A stretch of 64,000 nt of DNA from the NCBI GenBank assembly GCA_019722365.1, contig JADFUC010000925.1:124001-188000 (forward strand), read 5' to 3'. The notes under the pieces are model-generated. The model had not been told where the DNA came from, did not search any database, and saw only the letters and a list, made by a program, of their open reading frames with translations. The DNA is from Lithospermum erythrorhizon (taxonomy: Eukaryota > Streptophyta > Magnoliopsida > Boraginales > Boraginaceae). Within the stretch, counting starts at the first letter, position 1. Each line of letters starts with the position of its first letter. Below are positions 11,801 to 23,324 of this stretch, in pieces. Made by a program: the position numbers and the translations under genes.

Positions 11801-14800
11801 TTCATAAAAGAATGTTTACGTTAAATATTTATTATAGAATGATGTAATTTTATTAGTGTATAAAGTGGTTCTCGTTTAGTGCTTCTTAATAGTAATTCTT
11901 TTGTATCTTGAAAATATATCTAGATTAATATTTTAAGGTATATATTAAAATTTAATATTTAAGATATTTAATATAATATTATTTGAAATATTTTAATATA
12001 AAATTTGAATAACATTAATATATTTTATTATGAGTCTGTTATCCTCAATATTTATTATGAAATATTTAATAGAATAATATTTACATTAAATATTTATTAT
12101 AGAATGATGTGATTTTGTTAGTGTATATATATCTTCAAATTCGAAAGCATTCAATAAATATAATATCAAATTATTATATATTTATTTTATATATTATATA
12201 ATCACTAAATTTATAGGATTTACATTAAAATAAATTAATATTATATAATATACTTTTTTATTTGTTTATATAATCCAATATATATATATATATATATGAT
12301 TGATATATTTAATGTATTATAAAAAAATTATTGAATATTTCATAATAAATATAGAATAAACTTAATGTTATTCAAAGTTAATATATTAAAATATTTCAAA
12401 ATAATATTATATTAATTAGCTTAAAATATTTAATTTTAATATACGCTTAAAATCTTAATCTGAGAGATATTTTCCAAATATTACAAATTAAAGTAATTAA
12501 TATTAAGGGTATTAGGGACCAAATGAAGCTTATTTGTATATTAACAAGGCGAATTTACATGACTTTCACAATTTCTGACACAAAATTCTTCAAAATTGTA
12601 TTTTCACTCCAAAAATAACAAAACCGTTAAATTTTAATGGCACAGTTAATTTAGGGACTAAATGGCCATCCAGGTGTCTGATATCACAGGGACCATTGCT
12701 GCAACATTACAAATTATTAGGACAAAAGTACAACTCGACCATACTTATTAGGACCATTACTGTAATTAACTATTGAACATTACAAACCAAGAGGGACAAA
12801 CGGAACAATTATCCTTATAAGTTATGCATGAATCCCTTTATAAATGAGTAAAATGACACATACAACTTTCATATTCACAATTATCATATTAGTACAACTA
12901 AATATTATTTTTGATATATTTTCATCAAATTATTATACTACATATATACAAAGATCTAAGTTTAAAATATTTAAAGTCATTCGAGGAGTCCGATAATAAA
13001 TTAAGACCTTTCAAGTATATTAAATATATATATATATAACCAATTGATTTTAAGGTGGAATAATCTCATGGATTCTTCCGAAATTTATATTTGTAATACG
13101 AGGTTGAAGTCAGGTGGTTGCGGAAAAATGACTCATAATGATAAAATTTCGGGATAAAATCTTTGCTTGGTAATGGAATTTTTTTTAAATCTCATGATTC
13201 TTAACATGTTATTATCAACCAATCCTATTGATGGATAAGACCACATCCGTGAGGGGTATTAAGGAGAGACTAAACACACATTGATAAATTATGATATCTA
13301 GAATATTAATAATAAGGTTGGGATGAATCATTTTTTCTATAACCAGCAATTATTTTAATATGTATTTCTTAAATTATTGACAAATCATCCATCAAAATTT
13401 AAATCCGAACAATATTTTATTTAGAGAGAGGAAGTATGATATACCTTTCATAATTTGGTCTCCCCTAATGCAAATTTCACCAGATTGGTTACGAGGCAAA
13501 GAGGCACCAGTTTCGGTGTCTATGATTTTCATCTCTGAATTTCTAACGACTGTACCACATGCCCCTGATTTGATCTCAAATGGCTCTTTTGCGAAAGCCA
13601 GACACATAGCCAACACTGGCCCTGCTTCTGTCATCCCATATCCCTGTCACCATATTAAATTAATTCTATTATTATGTCTCATAATATACCCAAACATTAA
13701 ACTATAAAACATTGATTAACAAAATATCATTTAGGTCCATAATTAATCGGTTTATATAATTATATGCATAATGCATTGCTATAACTCAAATCTATCTAAT
13801 GTGGATCTCATTGACAAACGCAGAAAATCCATCTCTTCCCTCAATAATATAAATATAAAAATTATCATCAAACAATTGAAAGTTGATTTTGTATTACGAA
13901 TGAACCAGAACAAAATCTTAGAATCAAATTTTACATATTAGCTAATTTGTGTTATGTTAAAAAATATTGTAAAATATATACTCCGTATATAATTTTTAAG
14001 ATGGTCAATGAATCTTTTCCCTTTCTAGTTCCGTCCCTAATATTCATATTAAAATATAGATGTGGTGGCTACTTGAATGTTTTTATACGTTAGCTTTTAC
14101 CTGAATTAAAAAAGAAATTGTTTAAATTATTTTTTAATTGGTACATATCATCAAATTATAAACAACCCAAATTTGTCCACTAGAATCTACATGCACATCA
14201 AATTGAAAAATCATTTAATCATAAGTTGATTTTTAAAGAAATAAGATATACAACAAGATCACACTAACCACTAGGACATGTTAATCTATTTACATTTTGT
14301 ATAGTTAGCCATTCTTAACAAGACCAATAGCACTAAACGTCCGTAACACCTCAAAAAATTTCCTACTGGATCACATATATTTAAAAAGTACCTTTGTCTA
14401 AATCAATATCCCTAAATTGAGTGATCAATCAAATATTGTTTTACATATTAAAAATGGACATATTTTTTAGAACGTTAATAATGTTTGATATCGTTCGTCC
14501 TAATTGATTATATAGGACATTAGGACCTATTGTATAGGTGCACATCCCTGACCAAGTTTTGCATTAGGGAACTTTGCTCTAACAGCATCTTCAAGCTCAC
14601 TCCCTAGCGGCGCCGCCCCTGACATGACGGTCCTCACCGTCGACAAATCATACTGATCAACCACATTACTCTTAGCAATAGCCAACACAATTGGGGGCAC
14701 AAATGGTCCAATTGTCACCTTATACCTTTGTATCAATTCAAGAAATGTGACAATCTCAAATTTATGCATTAATAATATTGCAGCCCCAACTCTTAATCCA

Positions 14801-15549
14801 CAAAGCAAGATTGAATTCATTGAATATATATGGAATAGAGGCAAAGTGCACATCACAACATCTTCGTGATGCATATACAAGTTTGCATTGTCTCCATCAA
14901 CTTGTTGTGCAACACTTGTTACTAGTCCTTTGTGAGTAAGCATCACTCCTTTTGGTAGCCCTGTAGTCCCTGACGAATAGGGTAATGCCACGACGTCGTC
15001 GGGGCGGATTTCGACGTCTGGCAAGGTGGTTTCGTCTGAATTTTCAAGGTCTGATGAGAAATGGAGACAACCATCAATTTTATCATCAATGCACATGATC
15101 TTGACATGGTTTTCTTGAGAAAAGTCCTTGAGTTTTGGGACATTGGTGGATACTGTGATGATGAGCTTTGTTTTGGATGCTTTGGCTTGTTTGATGATTT
15201 CAGAGGAGGTGAAAAATGGGTTGGCTGTTGTGGAGACTGCTCCTATATATGAAGCACCAAGAAATGCAAAAACAAATTCAGGGCAATTTGGGAGCAAAAG
15301 CATGATGGTTTCAGTTTGTTTGATCCCATGTTTATGAAGCCCTGCTGCAACTTTTCTTGAAGTTATTTCAACTTCTGCATAAGTATATTCTCTATCATTT
15401 GAGCCATTTATTAAGCATGGTCTTGAGCTGAATTGAGAAATGTTTTCAAAACAATAAGAATGCAATGGGAGATGTTTTGGGATGTATATATCAGGGAGTT
15501 TTGATCTGAAGATTATGTCTTTTTGGTCTGTTTTGGTTTGAGTGTCCAT
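8877..15549 (-). CDS. 4CL: 4-coumarate:CoA ligase, class I type, with repetitive C-terminal tail
   Basis: This enzyme activates 4-coumarate and related hydroxycinnamates to CoA thioesters through an acyl-adenylate, at the branch point to lignin and flavonoids. Exons in transcript order: 15549-14548, 13643-13445, 10242-10029, 9490-9388, 9269-8877; 636 codons before the stop. Motifs are AMP-binding box [12 protein letters not shown] (residues 192-202), [10 protein letters not shown] (335-344), box II GEICIRG (389-395), the adjacent Val344-Leu345 pair typical of standard 4CLs, and C-terminal [13 protein letters not shown] with the catalytic Lys. The first 542 residues match the usual length of the family; 94 more follow. 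The donor of intron 1 reads CAG|GGATGT, not CAG|GTATGT. If intron 1 is not removed, translation stops at 14527 after 340 residues, without the C-terminal domain. The reading frame is otherwise clean, so this may be a functional gene with a sequence error, a noncanonical intron or a recently damaged allele. Confidence 0.9.
8880..9161 (-). repeat. Asn-Gly-Val repeat tail encoded at the 3' end of 4CL
   Basis: These 94 codons follow [11 protein letters not shown], where ordinary class I 4CLs end within a few residues. The tail is built from degenerate ANGV, SNGV and PNGV words, about 14 in all, with Lys/Asp/Thr spacers and no Trp or Cys. The DNA is a matching short-unit repeat (complement of CCATTTG followed by variable triplets). 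Expansion in multiples of three has kept the frame open to the TAG at 8877. Confidence 0.85.
11449..12665. mobile_element. Foldback DNA element with long terminal inverted repeats
   Basis: The left end (from 11449, CATTTAGTCTCAAAATTAAC) is the inverted complement of the right end (to about 12665, GTTAATTTAGGGACTAAATG). Similarity continues inward for about 350 bases per arm, for example CACAAAATTCTTCAAAATTG at 12580 against its complement at 11514. No transposase frame is present, so it is a non-autonomous MULE-like or foldback element. It lies inside intron 2 of 4CL and partly explains why that intron is 3.2 kb. Exact tips and target duplications could not be fixed. The rest of the intron (10243-11448, 12666-13444) is AT-rich with nothing recognised. 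Confidence 0.75.
11574..12128. repeat. Direct duplication inside the foldback element
   Basis: Two neighbouring units of about 277 bases (about 11574-11850 and 11851-12128) share the order AGTGT, GGTATATATTAAAAT, TATTATTTGAA, ATATATTTTATTATGAG and TTATTATAGAATGATGT. The first unit overlaps the left inverted arm, so a third, inverted copy is present on the right. Confidence 0.7.
13644..14547 (-). other. Intron 1 of 4CL with a mutated donor
   Basis: The acceptor next to 13643 is a normal CAG. At the other end the two intron bases after the CAG of residue 334 are GG (14547-14546), followed by ATGT. All plant 4CL relatives known to me are spliced at this codon ([11 protein letters not shown]). 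No other GT within 10 bases keeps the frame: one lies 5 bases upstream and one 4 bases downstream. Confidence 0.7.
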
Positions 15550-15690
15550 TTTGGTGTTTCAAATTTGATTGAAGTGAGAGGAAACCAAAGAAAAGGAGAA
15601 TTTTTGAGGATTTGTTTAAGCTTCCTGAGTTTGTCTATTAGCCTTGAGGGGTATAAATATGAGTGCACATGTTGGTTGAGATTAGAAAGG

Positions 15691-15697
15691 GGTTGGT
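15691..15697 (-). promoter_or_regulatory. AC-II type element ACCAACC
   Basis: The complement of GGTTGGT reads ACCAACC. AC elements are bound by R2R3-MYB regulators of lignin and flavonoid genes and are known from 4CL and PAL promoters. It lies about 140 bases upstream of the 4CL start codon. Confidence 0.55.
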
Positions 15698-15810
15698 GAG
15701 GGGGGCAAATTGGGAAATTGAGGTTAGGGGGAGAGTGTAAATGAATAGAAATATTAATGGTTTCTTGATTGGTGATTCTTGTGGTATGTGGAGGTGAAGC
15801 TTGGAGGTGT

Positions 15811-15817
15811 GGTTGGT
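15811..15817 (-). promoter_or_regulatory. Second AC-II type element ACCAACC
   Basis: Exact ACCAACC on the minus strand, about 260 bases upstream of the 4CL start. It shares the flank CTCACCAACC with the first copy 120 bases away. Confidence 0.55.
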
Positions 15818-16158
15818 GAGAAATTGAGATTGTGGGATTTGTGGGAATGAGAGTAATTGTGTTTGTTGTTTTGATGATGGAGTGGGTCATACATGGCCGA
15901 AATAGATAAACTAGTTCCCATCGTCCGTTATAATTTGTATGAAATTTTATGTTATTTTTATTAAAACAATAATATATATTGTATTTTAAAATTAGTTTTA
16001 TAAACATAACGTATGGTAACGTTATTGGTGATATAATATATATTATAAATGCAAGTCTTAGATGATTAATCGTATAATAATTGGTGAATGTGGAAATTTG
16101 GAAGTAAAGTTAGGTGGCAAAGTATAAGGTTGACTTGGATTGGTACACGTATGCATTT

Positions 16159-16165
16159 ACCTACC
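16159..16165 (+). promoter_or_regulatory. AC-I type element ACCTACC
   Basis: Exact ACCTACC on the plus strand, about 610 bases from the 4CL start and in opposite orientation to the two nearer elements. A single 7-mer this far away may be chance. Confidence 0.3.
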
Positions 16166-16261
16166 ACCATAACATTGCCGGAAATGAGTTGGTGACGGTG
16201 GCCGGAGCAGGCAATCTGTCCAATTACCTACTACTATACCGATTCATTGTGCTTTACATAA

Positions 16262-16413
16262 TACATCCTCCATTATACATATTTGTCTCGGATAAAATGA
16301 TCATACATGTTTAAAAGAGTCATCAAAAAACATGAATATAAGTCACATAACATCCGTTTTCAAGGTATAATAAAAAATTATCCAAAATTAAAACTTCAAT
16401 AATGGAAGGAGCA
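16262..16413. mobile_element. Probable short Stowaway-like MITE
   Basis: The left end CATCCTCCATTATACATATT is roughly the inverted complement of the right end AATAATGGAAGGAGCAATT. The span of about 150 bases and the AT-rich interior fit a MITE. The inverted repeats are imperfect, so this is tentative. Confidence 0.4.
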
Positions 16414-18985
16414 ATTTAAGCGTGTGTTTATGAATAAAAAATATATATATCCGATCAATAAGCTAATTTTGCACTTTTTTTTTGTGTTGTTGAAGACTTG
16501 AAGTAACCTTAAACATTGGACGTTTGCTTACCTTAAACATTGGTGATCAGTACTTAGAGTTGTTACCAAGCCGAGCAGAGTTCAAGAATTTTGCTAGAAA
16601 CAAACAAACTTTCGGCTTCGTTGATGGCTCACCGGCTCGAGCAGAAATTTCAAACGATCACCAATTCGATTTTAAAGCGATAGAGTGCACGAAAAATAAT
16701 AAAGACGAACATTAATTGTCAATAAATAAATTGAACCTTGACATTAACTAAATTTTAACAAAAGATGCGTCATGCTTAACAGCTTTTTGGTCATTGATAA
16801 TAAATTCAAATCATCAAAAAAATAAAAGTCTTAGTTTTATACTTTTATATAAATATATAATAATAATCATTATCACCATTTCACAGAAACTTGACTTGCT
16901 AAAATTTGGCTGTGAATAAACTGAGCATGGCTCGGCTTCATTCAGTATAGGCCAGAGCCGGGCTTGAAACCTCAGCTCCCGAGGAGCCGTGTCAAGGAGA
17001 GAAAAAAATATTTAAAATTATTATAAAGGAAGAGGTAGGGTGAAGCGAGGAGAATAAATTAAATTATTATTTGGAATCTGATATAAAGAATGAGGAGAAT
17101 ATATAAAAATTGTGTTGTATTTGTCATTCTCTCCAAAATCTCCCAATTTGGGAGGATAATGATTTTAGAAGGAATGAGGGCAATAGGGGAGGTGGATGAG
17201 GGGTAAAATGCTACCGGAGAAACTTCAGTTTTTAAGTTACCGAAGCAAATAAATTTTTTTAAATTATTCTTGATCCTCCTAGTTATCTAAAATTTCTTTT
17301 TTAATTAAGCTTTCATTTTTAATAACTCGAAACTTTGGTAAGTGATTATTTTTTAGTTATGTTATAAAAATTACAACAAAAAAGATATTATCAATATTTT
17401 TGAAACAAATCTAGTATATGAAATTTATATATTAAAATAATATATTTTATATAAAAGTAATTGATAATTAAAATTGATGATCTGAAAAAATGATATATCA
17501 ATTAAAAATACTTGGAGGAGAACTTATTAAAGTCCAAAAAATATTGTGTTATCAAATGGTATCTAAATTACTTATTTCTACTTAACTGATTGTTGATCAT
17601 GAACGATAAATTAAACTGAATATCCAAGACATTAGTTTGTACCGATGTCTTACGTATCCCACAAGATTCCTTATGATTGCATTTACCAAGTACCAACAAA
17701 GGTAGCAATAATGGAGTAATATATATAGATCTTATTGTAGGAGTAAATATACAAAAATTTATATATTCAACAAATGGGTGTTTGTGGTACTTAATTGTCA
17801 TATGCTCTAGTACTAGACTGCATTGTCCAACACGACAACTATGAAAATTTGTCATTAATTTACACCATGGAAGTTAGTTATTAGTATTGAAGAATGAATG
17901 TAACAGAACACATATATGTACTTGCAGTGGATGAACCAAAGGGAGATCTATACGTACTTTTTAAAAATTTAAAATTATATTTTTATTGTTAAAATAAAGG
18001 TACAAACGTTTATTTATTTAAAAATTAAGTTGTTACAAGTCAAAGCGCAAATTTTATCATTTTTTTTTTATTTATAAGCAAGTAGTCTTTCATATACATA
18101 TAAAATTTAACATTAAGATTGTGAACAAGACAGTAATAAATACCATTGGATCATTTTTATTTGACTCATGAGTCATGACAATTGAGTAATTGACACATGG
18201 TGCTCATTCTATTACATGTCACTACTTTATCTACATGGAAACAAACTATAAATATATGAATTTATTATTGGTCTTATATTTCTATCAATACATTATGTAT
18301 ATAATTCAAACAGATAAATACTCATCTTTTGAATATCGTTCCATGTATTAAATCCATGAACTACCTTCATCCCTGTTTTTAAGAGGATTCTTTTTTGAAA
18401 TTTCTAAATAATTTTTTTTTAAACCAAGTTATGCTTAGAGTTCAGTAAAGGAAAAATATAGTGTCAGTGTAGCATTAAATTTTCTTAAAAAGCTTGCTTG
18501 AAAAATTTGATAAATCATAAAAATATGGATGAAACTAATGATACGGAGTACTTCTTTGAAATACCCATAATTTTGAAATAATAAATTATATTATTCTTTG
18601 AATTGTTAATATTTGGATATTTAATTGCTCATGATTAAATATGAAATTATTATTTAATTTGTCTTCAAAATAAATTATATTGTGTAATGATAATCCCGGT
18701 CAAATATATATGATAAGAGCCATGATTTGAGTATAGGCATATTACTATATTAGTATCAAGTTAAACGGACCTTGACCAAATAAACGTGAGTAGTATATAA
18801 ACATGAGTACATGACAATAAATATGATTGTCCACAACAAGGGTTCGCCAAAGGAAAATAAGCTCACACTTGATTATTCATGAGGCTTTTGGCACTGAGCT
18901 CTCAATCATGTTCATGTGATTTGGATGATAATTTGGATTGCAATATAAGTAACTGATTCTCTATTTACTCTCGTTATTTTCCTTA
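16414..18985. other. AT-rich intergenic DNA with possible transposon debris
   Basis: No coding region is supported. Two short GC-richer patches (about 16555-16680 and 16925-17000) carry repeated GGCTCG / CCGAGC words, as often seen in subterminal parts of non-autonomous hAT elements, but no ends could be matched. Elsewhere it is simple AT-rich sequence. Confidence 0.4.
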
Positions 18986-19197
18986 TTATTATGATATATA
19001 AATGTCATTTTTAACTTTTATTATAATATTATTGTAAGCAGGATCGGCGCTTTTTAATGTGTTGTGTACATGTGATATCACGAAGATACTTTGTGTTAAT
19101 TCGTATCATTGTGATTGTATGGTGTCTATGTGATGGGTTAAGTACTATGATTAGTGAAATTGTGAATTGACGGAATGATAATTGGAACTATGAATTG

Positions 19198-19452
19198 ACG
19201 GTCTGGCCCTCGTGACGGGATATAATATTCATGTCTGGCCCTCGTGACGGGATAATAATTAAGTATGCATCCTACCGGCGGGATATGAAGCCAGTCGTAC
19301 TGCGGCACTACCGACGGGATATATCGAGTGGTGTATGGCCCGTGACGGGATATAATAACGGTGTACGGCCTACTACGGGATATAATAGTGGTGTCGAGGC
19401 CCACGTGGCCGGTCTCTGTGATGTATACGGCCCTACCGGCGGGACATAATAG
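19198..19452. repeat. GC-rich minisatellite, GACGGGATATAATA core
   Basis: About eight imperfect units contain GGCCC(T/G)..(C/T)GACGGGATAT or CCGGCGGGATAT, mostly followed by AATA and a GGTGT spacer. The spacing is 30-45 bases. The array stands out as GC-rich in very AT-rich surroundings. Open frames across it exist only because the repeat lacks stops. Confidence 0.75.
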
Positions 19453-20684
19453 TCGGCGTGGCTGAATAATGTAGTAACATGTCCATGATTTATTAATAAA
19501 ATAATAATAATAGGCATCAAATGGGAAATAGAATGACAATTGGTCAAATAATTCAAAATATATTGTCTAGAAAGATGCAAATAGGCATAATTAATGATTA
19601 TCCAAGTGTAATTTAAAAACAAAACACAATCAAAGTCATAATCCAAATGCGTCTCAAGTAACAAAAACAATCAAAAGTAATTTTAAAAAAAAAGTAACTA
19701 TAAAATAAATTAACAAAAAATAATTCTGAAATAAAATAAATGAACAAATAAAACTAAAAAACATACAATTGTAAAATAAATTAAATAGTAAATATTAGTT
19801 ACATAAATTAAATTTCAGAAATTAATTACAAAAATCAAATAAATTAACAAATAATAACGAAATTAATTCTTAAAAATAAATTACGAGAAATTGAAATTAT
19901 TAAACTAAAGTTACAGAAATTAAATTTATATTTTTTACTTTTAATCAATTTGAGAGCTTCTATGTAAAGTGTGAACATAAGAGAAGAAATAAGGAATAAA
20001 AATTGAAAAGAAAGAAGAATTATAAGAGAAATTTAAAGAAAAAAATACCAAATTTTTACCGATTTGAGGCTTGGAGAAATTTGAGACAAAGCGGATTTAG
20101 GGTTTGAGGGTTTGGGGCTTTTCATTACATGTTTTCAATTTTTTTTTTTAAAATCGAGGACTGGTCTCCGTGGTTTATGCTGCCGCCCAGCGCCATGCGA
20201 ATAAGGGGCAGCCCCAGCCACGAACCCCGCCCAGCGGGTAATGGGCCTCACGCGCTCTTAGTGGCGGCCCGAGCCGCCAGCGCCAGCATCGCATGACGCC
20301 TTGGCCTTTTGAGAACTATGATCACAGGCTTTACATGTTCTGGCAGTTAAATGTCTGACAATGATGGTTGTGGACATTATAATCTCAGTTCACATTACCC
20401 ATAGGCTATGTTTGGTTATTATATGACATGTATTTGAGGTGATTGTATGATTTTAAAGTGTTTGTTATCGATTTTTGAGCTGTGTTGGTTCGTTGTTTGA
20501 GAAAGATATTTATAAAATTATTTATATATTTATGTAAATATGGATTTTGAACCTCGCTCATCCCTTATTTTAGAGGGTAGTGAGTTCAACTGCTGAAATT
20601 TGTTATAGTTAATTTCATTGCTTCTCCCGTTTAGGATATAAGTGCAGGTTGTGAAGATGTTTATTTGGATTTCTTTATCTACAG

Positions 20685-20688
<4 letters not shown>

Positions 20689-20743
<55 letters not shown>
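20689..20743. repeat. (TA)n microsatellite
   Basis: An almost pure TA dinucleotide run of about 50 bases, preceded by a short imperfect lead (AAATATATA). Confidence 0.95.
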
Positions 20744-20745
<2 letters not shown>

Positions 20746-21982
20746 ATTGTGATTGGTTAAGGGGTTTGTTAAGTCAATATAGATTTGAATGTTCACCAAA
20801 GGTTTTGTAAAGTCGAGGTTTTGTAATATTTGTGTGGTAATTCTTGTGATAAAGCACTGTATAGACTATTTAGGATTAATATTAATGTATTTTGGTTTAG
20901 TTTGCTCTAGCTTTTCGAGCTCGGTAAGGCTCACGCCAAGCTTGGTATGTGGCGTGTGACATTCTGGACAAATTTTTGGACGGGGTGTTGCATTCTTAGT
21001 TGTCATTCTTTCGTTTTGAAAAATGTACCTTATATTATGCAATTATACAAATATATATTGTGAAAAATAATACAATAGAATATTAAGTTTTTGGGCCCTC
21101 CTTTTTACTTCAAATTTTTCTACGATACTATGTAACTGAATTTATTTTATTTCAATTCTAGAAAACTTTTCATTACTTTATAAGTTGAAATTTAGTATGG
21201 GAACTAAAAATCAAAAGTTTCTTTTTTTCTCAATTCTAGAAAACTTTTACTTTACTCTATAAGCTGACATTTAGTATGGCCACAAAAAATCAACGTCAAC
21301 CAAATAGAGAAAGGGAGAGTATTTCATTACATCTTACTTGACACAAAGTGATGTAGTAGAACATTTAGCCTCTCTCTTTGAAAATAGTCTAACAAAGCTA
21401 GAGAATTAGGTACTTATTTTTGAGCAAGTTCTAAATTTATGGTAATAAGTTTGGCCAACACAATTAATTCCTCCAAAATTCACCACTATATGGAGTATTT
21501 ATACGTGGTTTGTAGTTGGTGGCAGACAAATAAGTGAGAAAAGATTGAGACTCAACTTATTGTAATTGTCAGATAGACATTATTTTGTGAGTTCAATTCA
21601 TAGGAATATATACTCAGAATTTAATTGTTCGAAGGATAAGATACCAATAACTCATTATCTTTCAGTGTAAGTTGTTCAAATATTTTTGGAACATGTACAA
21701 AAAGTTAATTGATAGGATTGTGAATAGAAATGAAAATGAACTTAAGCCAAATTTAAGGTGCACGTGGTTCGATTAAAAAACTTTGATTTGATGTAGTGCA
21801 AATTGAGACAAACATTAGTTCTAAACTCGACCTATTTGAAGTAAAATGTTCGATTCGACTCGATATATATTATTTGTATATAAACATTAATTAAATGTCT
21901 ATTAGAAATTTAGAACATATAAGCTTTCATTAAACTAGATTATAATCCTCAAATAAAACCAAATCGACTAGTCGCTATCTTT

Positions 21983-22199
21983 TACTCCGCCCATTCGCTA
22001 AAGATTGCTCAGCATTTGAATTTTAATAGTTGATTTTTCAATTTTGAACTCAAATATATAGTATTTTTAACATACTTTACTATTAACTTGATAATTTTGA
22101 TTCAAATCAAAGTTTTGGATGTCAATCAAGATTGTAAAGTTTATTAATCGTTGACCATGAAAAGTCAAACTTGATCATCTTTTAGGGATGGAGGGAGTA
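21983..22199. mobile_element. Stowaway-type MITE
   Basis: The element begins TACTCCGCCCATTCGCTAAAG and ends CTTTTAGGGATGGAGGGAGTA. The ends are inverted complements with the CTCCCTCC signature, flanked by the TA target duplication typical of Tc1/mariner-derived Stowaway MITEs. Length is about 217 bases and the interior is AT-rich with no frame. Confidence 0.85.
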
Positions 22200-22503
22200 T
22201 CATCAAACTTAAATGAAGTATTTACAAGTATATATTTCGAATAGAGCCAAACCTCATTTGCAGGGACACAATTTAAACATGTAAAAGCTTAATCCCCATA
22301 TGAACGTTGAACACACGGAGTCTCGGATAATGGCGGAACCATAATTATTGTGTAAGGGGTGAATAACTTGATAGGACACAACTAAGAAAACAAATATAAA
22401 AATTTAGAAGAAGGGAGCGAACAACTAGTTTTAAAAAGAATTAATATAGTTTTTTTTTAAAATATTTAATAAAATTATATTTTTCAAAAAATTACGAATT
22501 ATC

Positions 22504-23063
22504 TTAGTTCCTCACTGGTATTAGACAACAGACATCCACTTGCAATATTATGGAAATGCCATAAAGCAGCACAAGCTTCAGTTCAAATCCATGGATGCAA
22601 GTTTCTTGTATCTCTAGTTCATGCACACTTAAAGACTTTGATGATATGCAATACCAAGATTGATGAATTGCAGAGTATGAAAAACTAGAATCTTTTGTTG
22701 TTGGTCTCTTCAAGTAATACCTCAAAGCATTTTCAAGGACCTGAAATGTATCACATAATGGACAAATAAAGTTCAAGTATAACATGATAGTCTATGGTTT
22801 CTTGTTTAAGGTTGAAGAAACAATTGGTGAACTGAAAAAGAGCAGAAGGGGAATTGAGGCTGTTGATCTTCCTCAATGAACAACATCAATAGGCCATCAA
22901 CGTCTTTAGAAGGCGAGGCAACGCTTCCGATTGTTTCACCAGTTGCTCCTGTCCAAACCAGATCATGACATCTAATGTATAATTTTGCTGATGGAGTTGT
23001 TTGACAAGGAACATAGTTAACCAGATTTCTATATATCACTTCATCGTACTTGTATCGAGTCAA
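22504..23063 (-). CDS. Two unrecognised exon-like ORFs downstream of the Nod19 gene
   Basis: On the minus strand an open stretch follows a good acceptor (TGTAG near 23063) and encodes LTRYKYDEVIYRNLVNYVPC and onward for about 84 codons. A second follows a TTTCAG acceptor near 22742 and encodes VLENALRYYLKRPTTKDSSF and onward for about 79 codons to a TAA near 22502. Amino-acid makeup (Trp, Cys, mixed polar residues) looks more protein-like than nearby noise. No clear GT donor was found after the first exon, no start codon is assigned, and I do not recognise the family. It may be a gene fragment, a decayed gene or 3' UTR noise of the Nod19 gene. Confidence 0.25.
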
Positions 23064-23324
23064 CTACAGATAATAACATTGTTTGCTACAGAGAGGCTGT
23101 TTAAATTGTAGATTCATGTATACTACTAACAGGCATCAGACTAGAGTTTATAATATATTAATATTCACTACTTTTTAACAGTTTAATTACTATAATCAGA
23201 ACTATATACAACACTTTATATGAGAACTACACCAGACTGAAGTCCAAAGAAAGGAATGAAGAAAAATTATGATGTAGAAGTATTGATGCACCCAATGACT
23301 AATAAGCCATCATTTCTCTTTAGC

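Larger units (their letters stand above)
15550..16113 (-). promoter_or_regulatory. 4CL: 4CL upstream region
   Basis: This is the sequence immediately 5' of the 4CL start. Seen from the plus strand it is G-rich from 15640 to 15850. It holds two ACCAACC elements (on the minus strand) and a third AC element (ACCTACC) further out. No confident TATA box is assigned. The open frame at 15513-16007 is not thought to be coding. Confidence 0.45.
18990..21005. mobile_element. Probable decayed LTR-type retroelement or solo LTR
   Basis: The block holds the GACGGGATATAATA minisatellite, an A-rich stretch, a sharply GC-rich patch (20160-20300, with GCCGCCCAGCGCC-type words) and an end segment at 20905-20995. 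That end segment (TTTTCGAGCTCGGTAAGGCTC through GTGGCGTGTGACATTCTGG) resembles Ty3/Gypsy LTR ends. No polyprotein frame is left and no second LTR was found, so the class is an inference. Confidence 0.4.

Noticed and set aside
15061..15337. Plus-strand ORFs opposite 4CL exon 1
   Set aside because: They are antisense shadows of a strongly conserved 4CL exon; codon content follows the 4CL frame.
15513..16007. 164-codon minus-strand ORF upstream of 4CL
   Set aside because: It overlaps the 4CL start in another frame and consists of Thr/Ile/Pro-rich low-complexity sequence from the G-rich leader. No family features are seen.
19138..19670. Long ORFs on both strands across the 19.2-kb minisatellite
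   Set aside because: They are open only because the repeat unit lacks stops; the translations are repeats of the unit.
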